Shown piece by piece: positions 8,650-18,160 of a stretch of 64,000 nucleotides of DNA. A model generated the notes under the pieces. That model had not been told where the DNA came from. It searched no databases and saw nothing but the letters and a program-made list of their open reading frames with translations. This DNA is from Bin87 sp034420475 (GTDB taxonomy: Bacteria; Chloroflexota; Dehalococcoidia; Lucifugimonadales; UBA3495). The DNA lies in the NCBI GenBank assembly GCA_034420475.1, contig DAOULH010000024.1:1-64000 (forward strand). The letters run 5' to 3'. Positions within the stretch are counted from its first letter, which is position 1, and each line of letters opens with the position of its first letter. Made by a program: the position numbers and the translations under genes.

Positions 8650-10290
8650 ATGCGTATCCGTAACCTGGGAAGGGCTTGGTTGCCCACACTGGTGCTGGTC
8701 TTGGCAGCGTTGGCGCTTGCCTGCGGTGGAGCGGAGGCGCCGGCTATGGCGCCGGCCTCGTCACAGGCCGATGACTCCTATCGTGAGTTTGCACAGCAAG
8801 AATCAGGTCCGGCGGGAGCACAGGGTCCAGCAGGCGCGCCCGGCCCGGCCGGCGCCGATGGAACCGAGAGTTTGCGCGGGCAATCCGGCATCGACGCCAC
8901 GTTAGCCTACTCCACCTCCTCTGCCGCCGCCGGTCCTACTGCGACCCCGATGCCCGCCCAGCAGCAATCGGCTCCAGCAGCGCCCGCTGCTGCCTCGGCG
9001 CCAGCGAGCGGCGGAGCCCCACAATTGGTTCAACCTCAATCAGCGCGAAAACTGATCGTGGAGTCGTGGATCACTCTGGAGGTTACGGACATCGACGCCA
9101 ACGTGCGCCGGGTTGAGTCTCTGGCTGTTCAGAGCGGAGGATGGGTTGAATCGTCCGAAGTGTTCGGCGAGGCCGGATACCGCTCCGCCACCGTTCGCAT
9201 TCGCGTGCCCGCCGAACGTCTGGACAGCGGCCTCGAATCTCTGCGTGACCTGGGGCGCGTCACCGACGAAGGGGTTTCCTCCACGGACGTTACCGAAAGG
9301 CTGATCGACAACGAGGCTCGTCTCAAGGCTTGGTACGCACAGGAGGAACGCCTCGTCACCCTGTTGGAAAACGCTCCCACCGTGGAGGACATCATCCAGA
9401 TCGAGCAGCGTATCGCCGAAGTTCGTTCCGACATCGAGCACGTCGAAGCCACCCAGCGGGATCTGACCGGCCGCGTGGCCACCTCGCTGATCACCGTCAA
9501 CCTGCGCTTGCCCGCGCAGTACGCCGCTGATCCTCCGATAGGCAATCTGGATCTTTCCACGGGGGACCCGTCCGCCGTCGCCGATGCCGTCGTCGCCCGC
9601 GTTAACGCGTTGGACGGTTACGTGGGCCAGAAGCACGCATACGATGTGGGTGGAGGGCGCGCGGTCGATTTGATTGTGTTTGTCAAGCCTGCCGACCTGG
9701 CTCCACTGATGGACTACGCGGCAACCCTGGGCGCGCCGTCGGGCCGGCAGCTAACCTCGGTAGGCCCGGCGCCGCTCAACGAGGTGCCCAATGCCCAATT
9801 CATGGTAGCCATCCGTTCCAACGTGAACTTGGAGGCGTCTCTGGCGCTGGCGGCCTCTGATCCTCTCTCCGTTGCTGAGCAGATCAGGCAGAGGGCCGAA
9901 TCGCTCGGCGGCTACGTGGACAGTTGGAGCGAAACCCGGCGAGACGAGGACGAGTTCGTCACCCTGGATATGGCGCTCGTGGTCAAGTCATCCGACCTGC
10001 GGGACATCATGGAATACGGCGCCAGTCTGGGCGACATTGACCGCTGGAATTTCAATGCCCTGGGCCAGGACCCGGCCTCGGACGCTCCCGACGCCAGGCT
10101 TCAGGTATCGGTGTTCACCGAGTACTCTGATGCAGAAACGTGGATCATCATCGGCGTGGTCGTTGCTGTCATCGCCGTGCTGCTCGCCTTCATCGTCGCG
10201 GCCATCGTGCTCCAACGTAGGCGCAGTCGCCGGAACCGGCCTACCGGACTTCACACGGCGACAGACCTGGACCCCGCGAGCGACGAGTAG
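8650..10290 (+). CDS. DUF4349 lipoprotein with a collagen-like stretch and C-terminal membrane anchor
   Basis: A 546-residue exported protein. Residues 1-25 form a lipoprotein signal ending LALAC25-GG. Residues 53-71 are six Gly-x-y triplets (GPAGAQGPAGAPGPAGADG), then a Pro/Ala linker to about 130. The following DUF4349 region (about 130-340) includes a helical segment with TVEDIIQIEQRIAEVRSDIE. A second, similar beta/alpha unit fills 340-490. Residues 498-521 are a transmembrane helix followed by a basic cytoplasmic tail. The role is unknown; DUF4349 proteins are cell-envelope components. A GGGGG ribosome site precedes the ATG. It converges on mfd with only three bases between the stops. 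Confidence 0.8.
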   Translation: MRIRNLGRAWLPTLVLVLAALALACGGAEAPAMAPASSQADDSYREFAQQESGPAGAQGPAGAPGPAGADGTESLRGQSGIDATLAYSTSSAAAGPTATPMPAQQQSAPAAPAAASAPASGGAPQLVQPQSARKLIVESWITLEVTDIDANVRRVESLAVQSGGWVESSEVFGEAGYRSATVRIRVPAERLDSGLESLRDLGRVTDEGVSSTDVTERLIDNEARLKAWYAQEERLVTLLENAPTVEDIIQIEQRIAEVRSDIEHVEATQRDLTGRVATSLITVNLRLPAQYAADPPIGNLDLSTGDPSAVADAVVARVNALDGYVGQKHAYDVGGGRAVDLIVFVKPADLAPLMDYAATLGAPSGRQLTSVGPAPLNEVPNAQFMVAIRSNVNLEASLALAASDPLSVAEQIRQRAESLGGYVDSWSETRRDEDEFVTLDMALVVKSSDLRDIMEYGASLGDIDRWNFNALGQDPASDAPDARLQVSVFTEYSDAETWIIIGVVVAVIAVLLAFIVAAIVLQRRRSRRNRPTGLHTATDLDPASDE

Positions 10291-10293
10291 GGC

Positions 10294-13200
10294 TCAGTCG
10301 GCGGCGACCGGTTGCCTCGCCGGGCGTCGCCGGCGCCGGGTCCGGGCCGGTGGCTCCGGAGAGGTTTGGGTTGCGCTCTGGGCCGATTCCGCCGCGGCCT
10401 CCATGGCCGCGCGCATATCATCGACGAACGATGCCACCCGGCGCAGCGCGCGGCCCAACCGCGCCATGCCAAAATCGGTGTCGCCTGCTGTCCGCACCTC
10501 CATATCGCGCCGGCCGACCCGGATTCCTGGCCCCATCTTGTTTTGCAACGCCTGCCGCGCGTCGCCCACAGGATGGCGAAACACCACGGTGATGATGCCG
10601 TCGCTGCTGCTGGCCATCGACTCGACTCCGGCCGCCGCACCCAGACAGCGCAAGTCCGTGATCGCCAGCAGGTGGCTGACCTCCGATGGCGGCGGCCCGA
10701 ACCGGTCTTCCATGTCCGCCTGGACCGCCGCGATCTGCGCCCGGTCGGTGATGTTGGACAGCCTCTGGTAGAACGCCAGCCGGGCCGGCATGTGGTCGAT
10801 GTAGCCCGAGGGTATGAACGCCGGCACCGGCAGGTCGATCCGCGGCGGAGGCTGCGTCTCGGCACCGGTTTCGCCGCTATTCCCGTTCGCCAGGTCCTGT
10901 ACCGCCTGGTTCAGCAGTTCCGAGTACAGGTTGAGTCCCACTGCATGGATCTGCCCGCTCTGGTCTGCGCCCAGCAGATTGCCGGCGCCGCGGATCTCCA
11001 GGTCGCGCATGGCGATGCGGAACCCGGCTCCCAGTTCATTGGCTTCCAGGATGGCGTGGATGCGCTTGCTGGCGGCCTCGCTGATCTCCTGGTTATCCGG
11101 CAACAGCAGGTAGGCGTACGCCCGGTGGTCTCCCCGGCCGACTCGGCCGCGCAGTTGGTAAAGCTGGGCCAACCCGAACCGGTCCGCCCGGTCGATGATG
11201 ATGGTGTTCACGTTGGGCATATCCAGGCCCGACTCGATGATCGTGGTGCAGACCAGCACGTCGGCTTCCCGGTTGGCGAACGCCACCATCACGTCTTCCA
11301 GTTCCGATTCCGGCATCTGCCCGTGGCCCACCAGCACCCGCGCCTCCGGCACCAGCTTGCCCAACTCTTCGGCTATGTTGTGAATCGTGCGCACCCGGTT
11401 GTGCAGGAAAAACACCTGGCCGTCCCTTTCCAGCTCCCGTAGTATCGCTTCGCGTACCGGCTCGGCACCGTCTTCAGAAACGAACGTCTTGACGGGCAAC
11501 CGCGCTTCCGGCGGCGTGTGGATCACGCTCATGTCCCGCACGCCGGCCAGCGCCATGTGCAGCGTGCGCGGGATGGGCGTCGCGCTCAGCGTCATCACGT
11601 CCACTTCCGCCCGCATCTGCTTCAGGCGTTCCTTGTGGGCCACCCCGAACCGATGCTCCTCGTCAATGATCACCAGCCCCAGGTTTTTGAAGCCCATGTC
11701 CTTTTGCAGGATGCGGTGCGTGCCGATCACGATGTCCACCATGCCGGACTTTGCCGCTTCCACCACCTCGTCCTGCTCTTTCTGCGTCCGGAACCGGCTC
11801 AGTACCTCCACCTTCACCGGGTAGGGGGCGAGCCGTTCGGCAAAAGTAGCGTAGTGCTGCTGGGCCAGCACCGTGGTCGGCACCAGAATCGCCACCTGCA
11901 TACCCTCGTTTACCGTCTTGAAGGCTGCCCGCAGTGCGACTTCGGTCTTGCCGTAACCCACGTCGCCGCAGATCAGCCGGTCCATGGGCTTGTCGGCTTC
12001 CATGTCGTTCTTGACTTCGTCGATGGCCTGCATCTGATCGGGAGTTTCCTGATACGGGAACGAATCTTCCAGATCCCGCTGCCAGGCGGCATCCGGCCCG
12101 AAGCGGTGTCCGCTCACCGTCTCCCGAACGGCGTAAAGCCGGAGCAACTCCTCGGCGATCTCCCTGGCCGCGCCTTTGGCCCGCTCCTTGATCCGTTGCC
12201 ACTCGCTGCCGCCCAGCCGGGTGAGGGTCGGCGGCTGGTCGGTGGCAGCCACGTATGCTCCCAGGCGGTCCAGCTGTTCGGTGGGCACGTAGAGCCGGTC
12301 GTCCTCGGCGTATTCCAAGACCAGGTACTCCCGGTCGTCGCCGGTGGATTCCAGGTGCGTCGTGCCAACGAACTTGGCGACGCCATGGTCAATGTGGACC
12401 ACGAAGCTGCCCGGCATCAGGTCCCCCAGGGACACCGCGTCGCCTAAATCCCGCCGCGTGCGTGACGGACGGTAGCTCCGGCGCTTCACCGTGCCGAACA
12501 ATTCGGCGTCGCTGTAAACGGCGACCGGAGGCTCGTTGTCCGTTGCTTCCGTCTGCCAACCGCGGCTCAACGCCCCGGTCAGGACTTGCACCCGGCCGGC
12601 CCGGGGTCGTGCCCGCAGGCTGTCTTCCAGCGTCGCCGTGACCCCGGCTTCCTCGAGCACCTGGACCAATCGCGCGGCGTGTTGCGTGACGGCTACCACC
12701 GCTCCGCCGGTGGCGACCCTATCTGCCACGTCATCGGTGAAGTGGGTCAATCCGGCGCTCTGGTCGGGCAGCGGCTGCAACATCGTCGGCGATTCTTCGG
12801 TGCCCCAGCGCTCCATGCTCACCGTGGTGACGCCGGCGGTGTGCATCCTCTGGGTGATGCTGTCCCAGTCTGTGGACGGCGACGGGAACCCATAGGGGAG
12901 TTCACCCCGGTCCTGCCGGTTGGCCCGCTGCTGCTCGTACTTTGCCTCCTGTTCCTCCGCTTCCCCGGCCAACCGGTTGGGCCGGTCCATCACCACGATG
13001 GCATCTGTCGGAAGGTAATCGGCCAGCGTATGACGGTTCAGGAACCCATTGTAAAAGGCCAGCGTCTCCGGGTTCGGTTCGGTAAGCAGATGCGTCAGCT
13101 CTTCCTGGAACCGGGTAACGGTTACCCCGTTGCACCCGCTGAGATCTATCCTGCCGCGCCGCTCGTCAAACCAGGCGGTGTCGGAAAGCTCGGGCAGTTG

Positions 13201-13932
13201 CTCGCGAGCCGGCACAATGGCAACACGCTCGGCATCGCCCACCGACCGCTGTGTCTCCGGGTCGAAACGCCGGATGGTGTCAACTTCGTCGTCCCACATC
13301 TCCACCCGGTAGGGCAGGCCGGCGTTGGTCGGGAAAACGTCCAAGATGCCACCCCGCAGGCTGAAGGTGCCGGGAATCTCTACCTGAGGTTCCCGTTGGT
13401 ATCCCAGTTCGACCCAGGCGGCCAGCAGCGCGTCGATTGACCCAATTCTCCGGCCTTTCGTCAATTCGTGGGCGTATTCCATCCTCGGATGGCGACCGGT
13501 CGCCAGTTCCGGGGACAGCGTCAGCCGGAGCGCCGACGCCAGCGAAGTGACCACCAGGGGTATGGCGCCGTCCGCGTCCGTGGCGTCGTAGCTTGACAGC
13601 GCGGCCAGCGCGGATAGCCGCTGGTTGCCCGTTCGCGCGTCGACCGCCAACCGCTCAAAAGGCAGCACTTCCGGCTCGGGCAGCAGGTGCACCGGGGATT
13701 CGTCGCCCAAGTACTCCACCAGTTGGTCGTGCAGCCGCCGGGCGTCCTCCAGCCGGGGCGTGATCACCACAACGGGCCGCTGTTGCAGTTGCCAAAGCGC
13801 CCCAACGTACACTGCCTGGTGGTCGCCGTCGATTGCCAGGTTCCCGCGCGCGCCCGGTCGCTCCAGGTTCCGCAGATGCTGCCGCATCCTCGGTTGTGCC
13901 GCAAACAGCGAAAGCAGTCCGGTAAGCGCCAT
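10294..13932 (-). CDS. mfd: Transcription-repair coupling factor Mfd
   Basis: A 1212-residue protein, full length for the family. Mfd removes RNA polymerase stalled at lesions and recruits UvrA. In order: the UvrB-like N-terminal region; the CarD-like RNA-polymerase-interacting domain near residue 505 (GSFVVHIDHGVAKFVG); the helicase with Walker A GDVGYGKTE near 657 and DEEH near 755; motif III LSATPIPRTLHM; motif VI QLRGRVGRG; and the C-terminal TRCF domain. All helicase motifs look intact. The start at 13932 has AGGTGA upstream. It is a single-gene unit. Confidence 0.97.
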   Translation of the reverse strand: MALTGLLSLFAAQPRMRQHLRNLERPGARGNLAIDGDHQAVYVGALWQLQQRPVVVITPRLEDARRLHDQLVEYLGDESPVHLLPEPEVLPFERLAVDARTGNQRLSALAALSSYDATDADGAIPLVVTSLASALRLTLSPELATGRHPRMEYAHELTKGRRIGSIDALLAAWVELGYQREPQVEIPGTFSLRGGILDVFPTNAGLPYRVEMWDDEVDTIRRFDPETQRSVGDAERVAIVPAREQLPELSDTAWFDERRGRIDLSGCNGVTVTRFQEELTHLLTEPNPETLAFYNGFLNRHTLADYLPTDAIVVMDRPNRLAGEAEEQEAKYEQQRANRQDRGELPYGFPSPSTDWDSITQRMHTAGVTTVSMERWGTEESPTMLQPLPDQSAGLTHFTDDVADRVATGGAVVAVTQHAARLVQVLEEAGVTATLEDSLRARPRAGRVQVLTGALSRGWQTEATDNEPPVAVYSDAELFGTVKRRSYRPSRTRRDLGDAVSLGDLMPGSFVVHIDHGVAKFVGTTHLESTGDDREYLVLEYAEDDRLYVPTEQLDRLGAYVAATDQPPTLTRLGGSEWQRIKERAKGAAREIAEELLRLYAVRETVSGHRFGPDAAWQRDLEDSFPYQETPDQMQAIDEVKNDMEADKPMDRLICGDVGYGKTEVALRAAFKTVNEGMQVAILVPTTVLAQQHYATFAERLAPYPVKVEVLSRFRTQKEQDEVVEAAKSGMVDIVIGTHRILQKDMGFKNLGLVIIDEEHRFGVAHKERLKQMRAEVDVMTLSATPIPRTLHMALAGVRDMSVIHTPPEARLPVKTFVSEDGAEPVREAILRELERDGQVFFLHNRVRTIHNIAEELGKLVPEARVLVGHGQMPESELEDVMVAFANREADVLVCTTIIESGLDMPNVNTIIIDRADRFGLAQLYQLRGRVGRGDHRAYAYLLLPDNQEISEAASKRIHAILEANELGAGFRIAMRDLEIRGAGNLLGADQSGQIHAVGLNLYSELLNQAVQDLANGNSGETGAETQPPPRIDLPVPAFIPSGYIDHMPARLAFYQRLSNITDRAQIAAVQADMEDRFGPPPSEVSHLLAITDLRCLGAAAGVESMASSSDGIITVVFRHPVGDARQALQNKMGPGIRVGRRDMEVRTAGDTDFGMARLGRALRRVASFVDDMRAAMEAAAESAQSATQTSPEPPARTRRRRRPARQPVAAD

Positions 13933-14050
13933 TGTTCACCTAAGCATCAGTTGGTCGTTGTTTACACGCCGATACGGGACTGACCGTAGGCCAGCCCCGC
14001 GCGAAAATTGTACGCCCGATTGCGCCTCGTGTCCAAGCGCGCCGCCCTGG

Positions 14051-14182
14051 CAACTGTTCAGAGTTGAGGAGGTTGTCATTGCGAGGCGCTTGCGCCGTGG
14101 CAATCTCGTTGCGGCCCGGGTCGTCGCTACACCAACGAGATTGCCACGCTGCGCTCGCAATGACGAACCCGGTACGCATGAG
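14051..14182. repeat. Dispersed palindromic repeat (CATTGCGAG family), copy 1
   Basis: An interrupted palindrome with GTCATTGCGAGGCGC on the left and GCGCTCGCAATGAC on the right, and GGCAATCTCGTT/AACGAGATTGCC as an inner pair. The left edge (CAACTGTTCAGAGTT) matches the 35.1-kb element, while the right edge (GGTACGCATGAG) matches the 62.5-kb copy, so this copy looks mosaic. It is non-coding; short open frames inside are repeat artefacts. Confidence 0.75.
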
Positions 14183-14208
14183 GATCCGAATTAGGTCCAC
14201 GGCGCAAG

Positions 14209-14217
14209 TGATATAAT
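14209..14217 (+). promoter_or_regulatory. Extended -10 promoter candidate for proBA
   Basis: TGATATAAT is a perfect TGn-TATAAT extended -10. No good -35 is visible, as expected for extended -10 promoters. Predicted transcription would begin near 14224, upstream of both possible proB starts. Confidence 0.5.
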
Positions 14218-14311
14218 TCACTAACCCCCATGATAGCCCCGGACCGGTCCCATGTCAGCCTCGCGGCACCAGATTGACCACACTACGTTGCCGCTCGATT
14301 GTGGCGAGACC

Positions 14312-15442
14312 ATGCGGCCATCTCCCTACCACCGCATCGTGGTCAAGGCCGGCACCAGCGTGCTCACCGGAGAGGCGGGCGACGCGCTGGACATCAGCGT
14401 CATGCGTGACCTGGTGTCTCAGATTGCCCGGCTCCAGGGTATGGACGGGGCCCAGATGCTCCTGGTCACTTCGGGGGCCATCGCCGCCGGCCGGCAGTCA
14501 GCCGCCGCAGCGCCAACCATACCGGACATCCCCACCCGGCAGGTTTACGCCGCGTTAGGCCAGAGCCGGCTGATGCACATCTACGCCGACCTGTTCGCCA
14601 GCCACGACATCGGCGTCGCCCAGGTGTTGCTCACCCTCCACGACCTGTCACAACGCCAGTCCTATCTTAATGTGCGCAACACTCTGCTCTCGCTGCTGGA
14701 TCTCGGCGTCGTCCCCATCATCAACGAAAATGACGTGGTGGCCGCCGACGAAATCGGCGAGATATTCGGCGACAACGACCGTCTGTCATCCCTGATCGCT
14801 GCTCTCATCGACGCCGACCTGCTGATCATCCTGTCCGACGTGGACGGGCTTTACACTGCTGATCCCGGCTCGGATCCTACCGCCACGCGCATTGAAACGG
14901 TGGACTCGGTGGACGACAGCGTATTCGCGATGGCCGGCGAGCACCGCAACGCCTGGGCCCGCGGCGGTATGCCCACCAAGCTTCACGCGGCCCACCTGGT
15001 GACCACCTCCGGCATCGCCATGGCCATCTGCCGGGGGCGCAATCCCGAGGCCCTGCTGCGCGTCGCTCGCGGTGAACCCGTCGGCACTTTCTTCAAGCCG
15101 GCCCGGAGCAAGCTGGAGGCTCGCAAGCGCTGGATGCTGTCTCGCGTCGGGGATACCGATTGGGGCCAAGTCGTCGTCGATGACGGCGCCGTCGCTGCCC
15201 TGCGGCGCGGCGCGGTGAGCCTGCTGCCCGCCGGCGTCCGCAACGTCGTGGGCGACTTCACCCGGGGCGATATCATATACGTGTCAAATCTCGCTAACCA
15301 TCATGTCGCCTGCGGCATCGCCAACTACTCGGCCGCCGACGTGGGACGTATCCAGGGAATGCGGTCGGACCGTATCGTCGATACCCTGGGATACCACTAC
15401 GGCCAGGAAGTCATCCATCGCAACAACCTGGTCCTGCTCTAA
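14312..15442 (+). CDS. proB: Glutamate 5-kinase
   Basis: A 376-residue ProB that phosphorylates glutamate in the first step of proline synthesis. The amino-acid-kinase domain shows VVKAGTSVLTG, LVTSGAIAAG, INENDVV, FGDNDRLS and the LSDVDGLYTADP loop. A C-terminal PUA domain (about residues 285-376) is present, as in the long form of the enzyme, which is often feedback-inhibited by proline. The start at 14312 places the first strand at the usual distance from the N-terminus; an in-frame ATG at 14252 would add 20 residues and has no better ribosome site. proA follows after 34 bases. Confidence 0.94.
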   Translation: MRPSPYHRIVVKAGTSVLTGEAGDALDISVMRDLVSQIARLQGMDGAQMLLVTSGAIAAGRQSAAAAPTIPDIPTRQVYAALGQSRLMHIYADLFASHDIGVAQVLLTLHDLSQRQSYLNVRNTLLSLLDLGVVPIINENDVVAADEIGEIFGDNDRLSSLIAALIDADLLIILSDVDGLYTADPGSDPTATRIETVDSVDDSVFAMAGEHRNAWARGGMPTKLHAAHLVTTSGIAMAICRGRNPEALLRVARGEPVGTFFKPARSKLEARKRWMLSRVGDTDWGQVVVDDGAVAALRRGAVSLLPAGVRNVVGDFTRGDIIYVSNLANHHVACGIANYSAADVGRIQGMRSDRIVDTLGYHYGQEVIHRNNLVLL

Positions 15443-15476
15443 CGCAATCGCTGACTCGCGACGGGAGAAACTACAA

Positions 15477-16748
15477 ATGAACGCCGCCGACCGCCTCCGC
15501 AAGCAGGGCGCCGCCGCCCAGGCCGCCTCCGCCGTTCTTGCGCGGACGCCCACCGAAACCAGAAACCATGCCCTGGAGAACATCGCCCGCGCCCTGGAGA
15601 CCGAGCAGGCGCCGGTACTGACCGCCAACGAGTCCGATTATCGGGACGCGGAGGCCGATGGCATCGACGCGGCTTTCCTTGACCGTCTTCTGCTCACCTC
15701 GGGTCGCCTGAACGACATGGCTGCTGACGTGCGCCGGGTCGCCGCTCTTGACGATCCGGTGGGCGAACTGATCGAAGGGTTCACCCTGGAAAACGGCCTG
15801 GACGTCCAGAAGCGTCGCATCCCGCTGGGAGTTATCGCCAGCATCTACGAGAGCCGACCCAACGTCACCACCGACATCGTTGCGCTGGCCCTCAAGTCCG
15901 GGAACGCCTGCCTCTTGCGGGGCGGCAAGGAAACCCTGCGGTCCAACACCGCCCTGGTTGACCTGGTTCACCGGGCTATCGGCGAAGCCGGCCTATCCAC
16001 CGATTCCGTACAGTTTGTCGATGACATCGACCGATCCCTGGTCGATGTCATGCTCAAGATGAAGGACGAGATCAACCTGCTGGTGCCGCGCGGTGGTTCG
16101 GGTCTGATCAACTACGTAGCCGAGAATGCCACCATGCCCGTGCTGACCGGCGGCATCGGCGTGTGCCACACTTACGTCGACCGCGACGCCGACGCCGACA
16201 TGGCCGCCAGCATCGTTTACAACGCCAAGGTCCAGCGGCCCACGGTGTGCAACGCCCTGGACACCGTCCTCGTTCATTCCGAGGCCGCCGGGAGTTGCCT
16301 GCCCGCAATCGCCAGCCAGCTGAATGAAGCCGGCGTCGAGATGCGGTGCGATCACCGCGCCCTGACCATTCTCGGCCCGGACACCGGCCTGAACACCATC
16401 CCCGCCCAGGAAGGCGACTGGGGCAGGGAGTTCCTGGCGCTCATTGCCGCCGTCAAAGTGGTGGACAGCCTGGACGACGCCCTGGACCATATCCAGGCCT
16501 ACGGCTCCGGCCACTCAGAGGCCATCGTGACCCAGGACGGCGGCGCGGCCGAGCGGTTCCTCAACGAGGTCGATGCCGCTGCGGTTTACCACAACACCAG
16601 CACCCGTTTCACCGATGGTGCCCAGTTCGGGTTCGGCTCGGAGGTCGGCATCAGCACTGACAAATTCCACGCCCGCGGCCCCCTGGGACTCCGCGAGCTG
16701 ACCTCCTACAAATGGATTGTCCGCGGCAACGGGCAAATTCGCGGGTGA
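15477..16748 (+). CDS. proA: Gamma-glutamyl phosphate reductase
   Basis: A 423-residue aldehyde-dehydrogenase-fold enzyme. It reduces glutamyl-5-phosphate with NADPH to glutamate semialdehyde, the second step of proline synthesis. The catalytic cysteine is C258 in RPTVCNALDT; the usual motif has CNA-x-E-T, so the Asp here is a mild variation. Also visible are IPLGVIASIYESRPNVT, GGIGVCHTYVD and the C-terminal GLRELTSYKW signature. The start at 15477 has GGGAG upstream and matches family length. It forms an operon with proB, and a small gene follows 10 bases later. Confidence 0.95.
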   Translation: MNAADRLRKQGAAAQAASAVLARTPTETRNHALENIARALETEQAPVLTANESDYRDAEADGIDAAFLDRLLLTSGRLNDMAADVRRVAALDDPVGELIEGFTLENGLDVQKRRIPLGVIASIYESRPNVTTDIVALALKSGNACLLRGGKETLRSNTALVDLVHRAIGEAGLSTDSVQFVDDIDRSLVDVMLKMKDEINLLVPRGGSGLINYVAENATMPVLTGGIGVCHTYVDRDADADMAASIVYNAKVQRPTVCNALDTVLVHSEAAGSCLPAIASQLNEAGVEMRCDHRALTILGPDTGLNTIPAQEGDWGREFLALIAAVKVVDSLDDALDHIQAYGSGHSEAIVTQDGGAAERFLNEVDAAAVYHNTSTRFTDGAQFGFGSEVGISTDKFHARGPLGLRELTSYKWIVRGNGQIRG

Positions 16749-16758
16749 GGCAGGACCG

Positions 16759-17109
16759 ATGCCCTTCGACTACGAACGCGAAGTACGCACTCCCCAGTCC
16801 GAGGCGTATCTCATCCTCGACGGCGAGCAGCCGGTGGGCCGGATAGACACCCATTTCATGCCCGGCCTGGCCCATGTCGCCGTGTGCGTCACCCCCGGCG
16901 TCACCCCTGAACAGATCGAGGAGATCCTCTCCGACATCGACGCTGATATGCTGAACACCGTGGGCACCGAGCGCGATACCCACCACTTTCACGTCTTTCA
17001 GGGCAACGAGATCCGGGTGTTCAGCAACGCCGGCTACGACGACTATTCCGGCGGCAACGGCAACGGACGGGGCCACGGCCCGCTATCGCCTCCCGGTTCC
17101 GGAACCTGA
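16759..17109 (+). CDS. Small conserved-looking protein downstream of proA, function unknown
   Basis: A 116-residue protein I do not recognise. It is acidic, with a probable alpha/beta core (residues 1-95; AYLILDGEQPVGRIDTHF, then VTPEQIEEILSDIDADML) and a His-rich strand DTHHFHVFQG. The tail is Gly/Asn-rich (GGNGNGRGHGP). An AGGCAGGA ribosome site precedes the ATG, and the gene starts 10 bases after proA, so it is probably co-transcribed with proBA. The core could be a small sensory or ligand-binding domain, but no motif decides this. Confidence 0.6.
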   Translation: MPFDYEREVRTPQSEAYLILDGEQPVGRIDTHFMPGLAHVAVCVTPGVTPEQIEEILSDIDADMLNTVGTERDTHHFHVFQGNEIRVFSNAGYDDYSGGNGNGRGHGPLSPPGSGT

Positions 17110-17144
17110 CGGCCGCCTCGTCGAATTGCCTGCTTTTCCAAGAA

Positions 17145-17171
17145 AACGGCCCGGGATGAGCCCGGGCCGTT
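17145..17171. terminator. Strong hairpin, bidirectional terminator
   Basis: AACGGCCCGGG at 17145-17155 pairs perfectly with CCCGGGCCGTT at 17161-17171 around a 5-base loop. It lies between the convergent proA-operon gene and the split transketolase. The T-tract is poor on both sides. Confidence 0.6.
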
Positions 17172-17212
17172 CGATCTTGGCTAAGGCGAGCCGATTTACC
17201 CGCTGCCCCCTG

Positions 17213-18160
17213 CTAGCCCTTACGCTTGAGCACCCGGTGGACGGCCGCTTCCACGCCGGCAGCCGTCAGCCCGTTCTTTTCCATCAGTTCGTTCGCCGGG
17301 CCGGAACTGGTGTAGCCGTGCAGCGCGACCATCTCCACCGGAACCGGGCAGTTCCGGGCCAAGACGCCGGCCACCATGCTGCCCAGCCCGCCGTGGACGT
17401 AGTGCTCCTCTGCGGTCACTATCGCCCCGGTCTCCTGCGCCGCAGCGACGATTGCCGTTTCGTCCGCCGGGGCCAGCGTATGCAGGTTGACTACCCGCGC
17501 GTCGATGCCCTGTCCGGCCAGGCTGTCGGCGGCGTCCAGCGCCGGCGCTACCAGCGACCCCATGGCGATGATGGACACGTCGCCGCCCGATTTCAGCACG
17601 TCCGCCGCGCCGATCTTGAACTTGTAGCCGTTGTCGTGCACGATTTGTGTGGCTGCCCGCGGCAGTCGCACGTAAACCGGCCCCTGCGTGCTGGCGATGG
17701 CCCGTACCGCCTGCTCCGTTTCCGGCGCGTCGGCCGGCGTGATCACGGTAAACGATGGCAGGGCGCACATCAGTGACAGGTCTTCAATCCCGTGGGCCGA
17801 CATGCCATCCTCGCCGGTGAGGATGCCGGCGTGGGTGCACACCAGTTTGACGTTCAGCGAAGGCTGCGATACCAGCACGCGCAACTGATCGTAGGGCCTT
17901 CCGGTCCCGAACACGCTGAACGTGCTGACGAACGGCACTTTGCCGGCGGCGGCCAACCCGGCCGCGACGCCGACGATGTTCTGCTCCGCCGGCCCAAAGT
18001 CGAAAAACCGCTCCGGATATTGATCCCGCCAGAGATGAACGAACGTCGAAACGTTCAGGTCACCGCCCAAGACCACAATATCCGGGTGGTCGTCCGCCAT
18101 GGTAAGCAGGGTCCGGCCGTAGGTCTCCCGCGTGGCCATTGATGCCCTTTGTGTCGCCAT
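17213..18160 (-). CDS. Transketolase, C-terminal subunit
   Basis: A 315-residue protein covering the Pyr and C-terminal domains of a transketolase. Visible are GAEQ-like AEQNIVGVAAGLAAAGKVPF, the PYDQLR segment, and THAGILTGEDGMSAHGIEDL, then a C-terminal domain from about residue 190. Split transketolases occur in many archaea and bacteria; the subunit pair carries out two-carbon transfers in the pentose phosphate pathway. The ATG at 18160 overlaps the upstream subunit's TGA (TGATG) and has AAGGAG eight bases upstream; a GTG at 18163 is also possible. A DXS-like role is less likely given the short C-terminal subunit. Confidence 0.88.
   Translation of the reverse strand: MATQRASMATRETYGRTLLTMADDHPDIVVLGGDLNVSTFVHLWRDQYPERFFDFGPAEQNIVGVAAGLAAAGKVPFVSTFSVFGTGRPYDQLRVLVSQPSLNVKLVCTHAGILTGEDGMSAHGIEDLSLMCALPSFTVITPADAPETEQAVRAIASTQGPVYVRLPRAATQIVHDNGYKFKIGAADVLKSGGDVSIIAMGSLVAPALDAADSLAGQGIDARVVNLHTLAPADETAIVAAAQETGAIVTAEEHYVHGGLGSMVAGVLARNCPVPVEMVALHGYTSSGPANELMEKNGLTAAGVEAAVHRVLKRKG

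Larger units (their letters stand above)
13933..14311. other. Intergenic region between mfd and proB
   Basis: Divergent spacer of 379 bases. It holds a palindromic repeat copy (14051-14182) and an extended -10 promoter candidate for proBA at 14209-14217. No additional gene is supported. Confidence 0.6.

Noticed and set aside
8815..8870. Repeated GCCGGC/GGTCC units as a DNA repeat array
   Set aside because: They are codons of the collagen-like Gly-x-y stretch.
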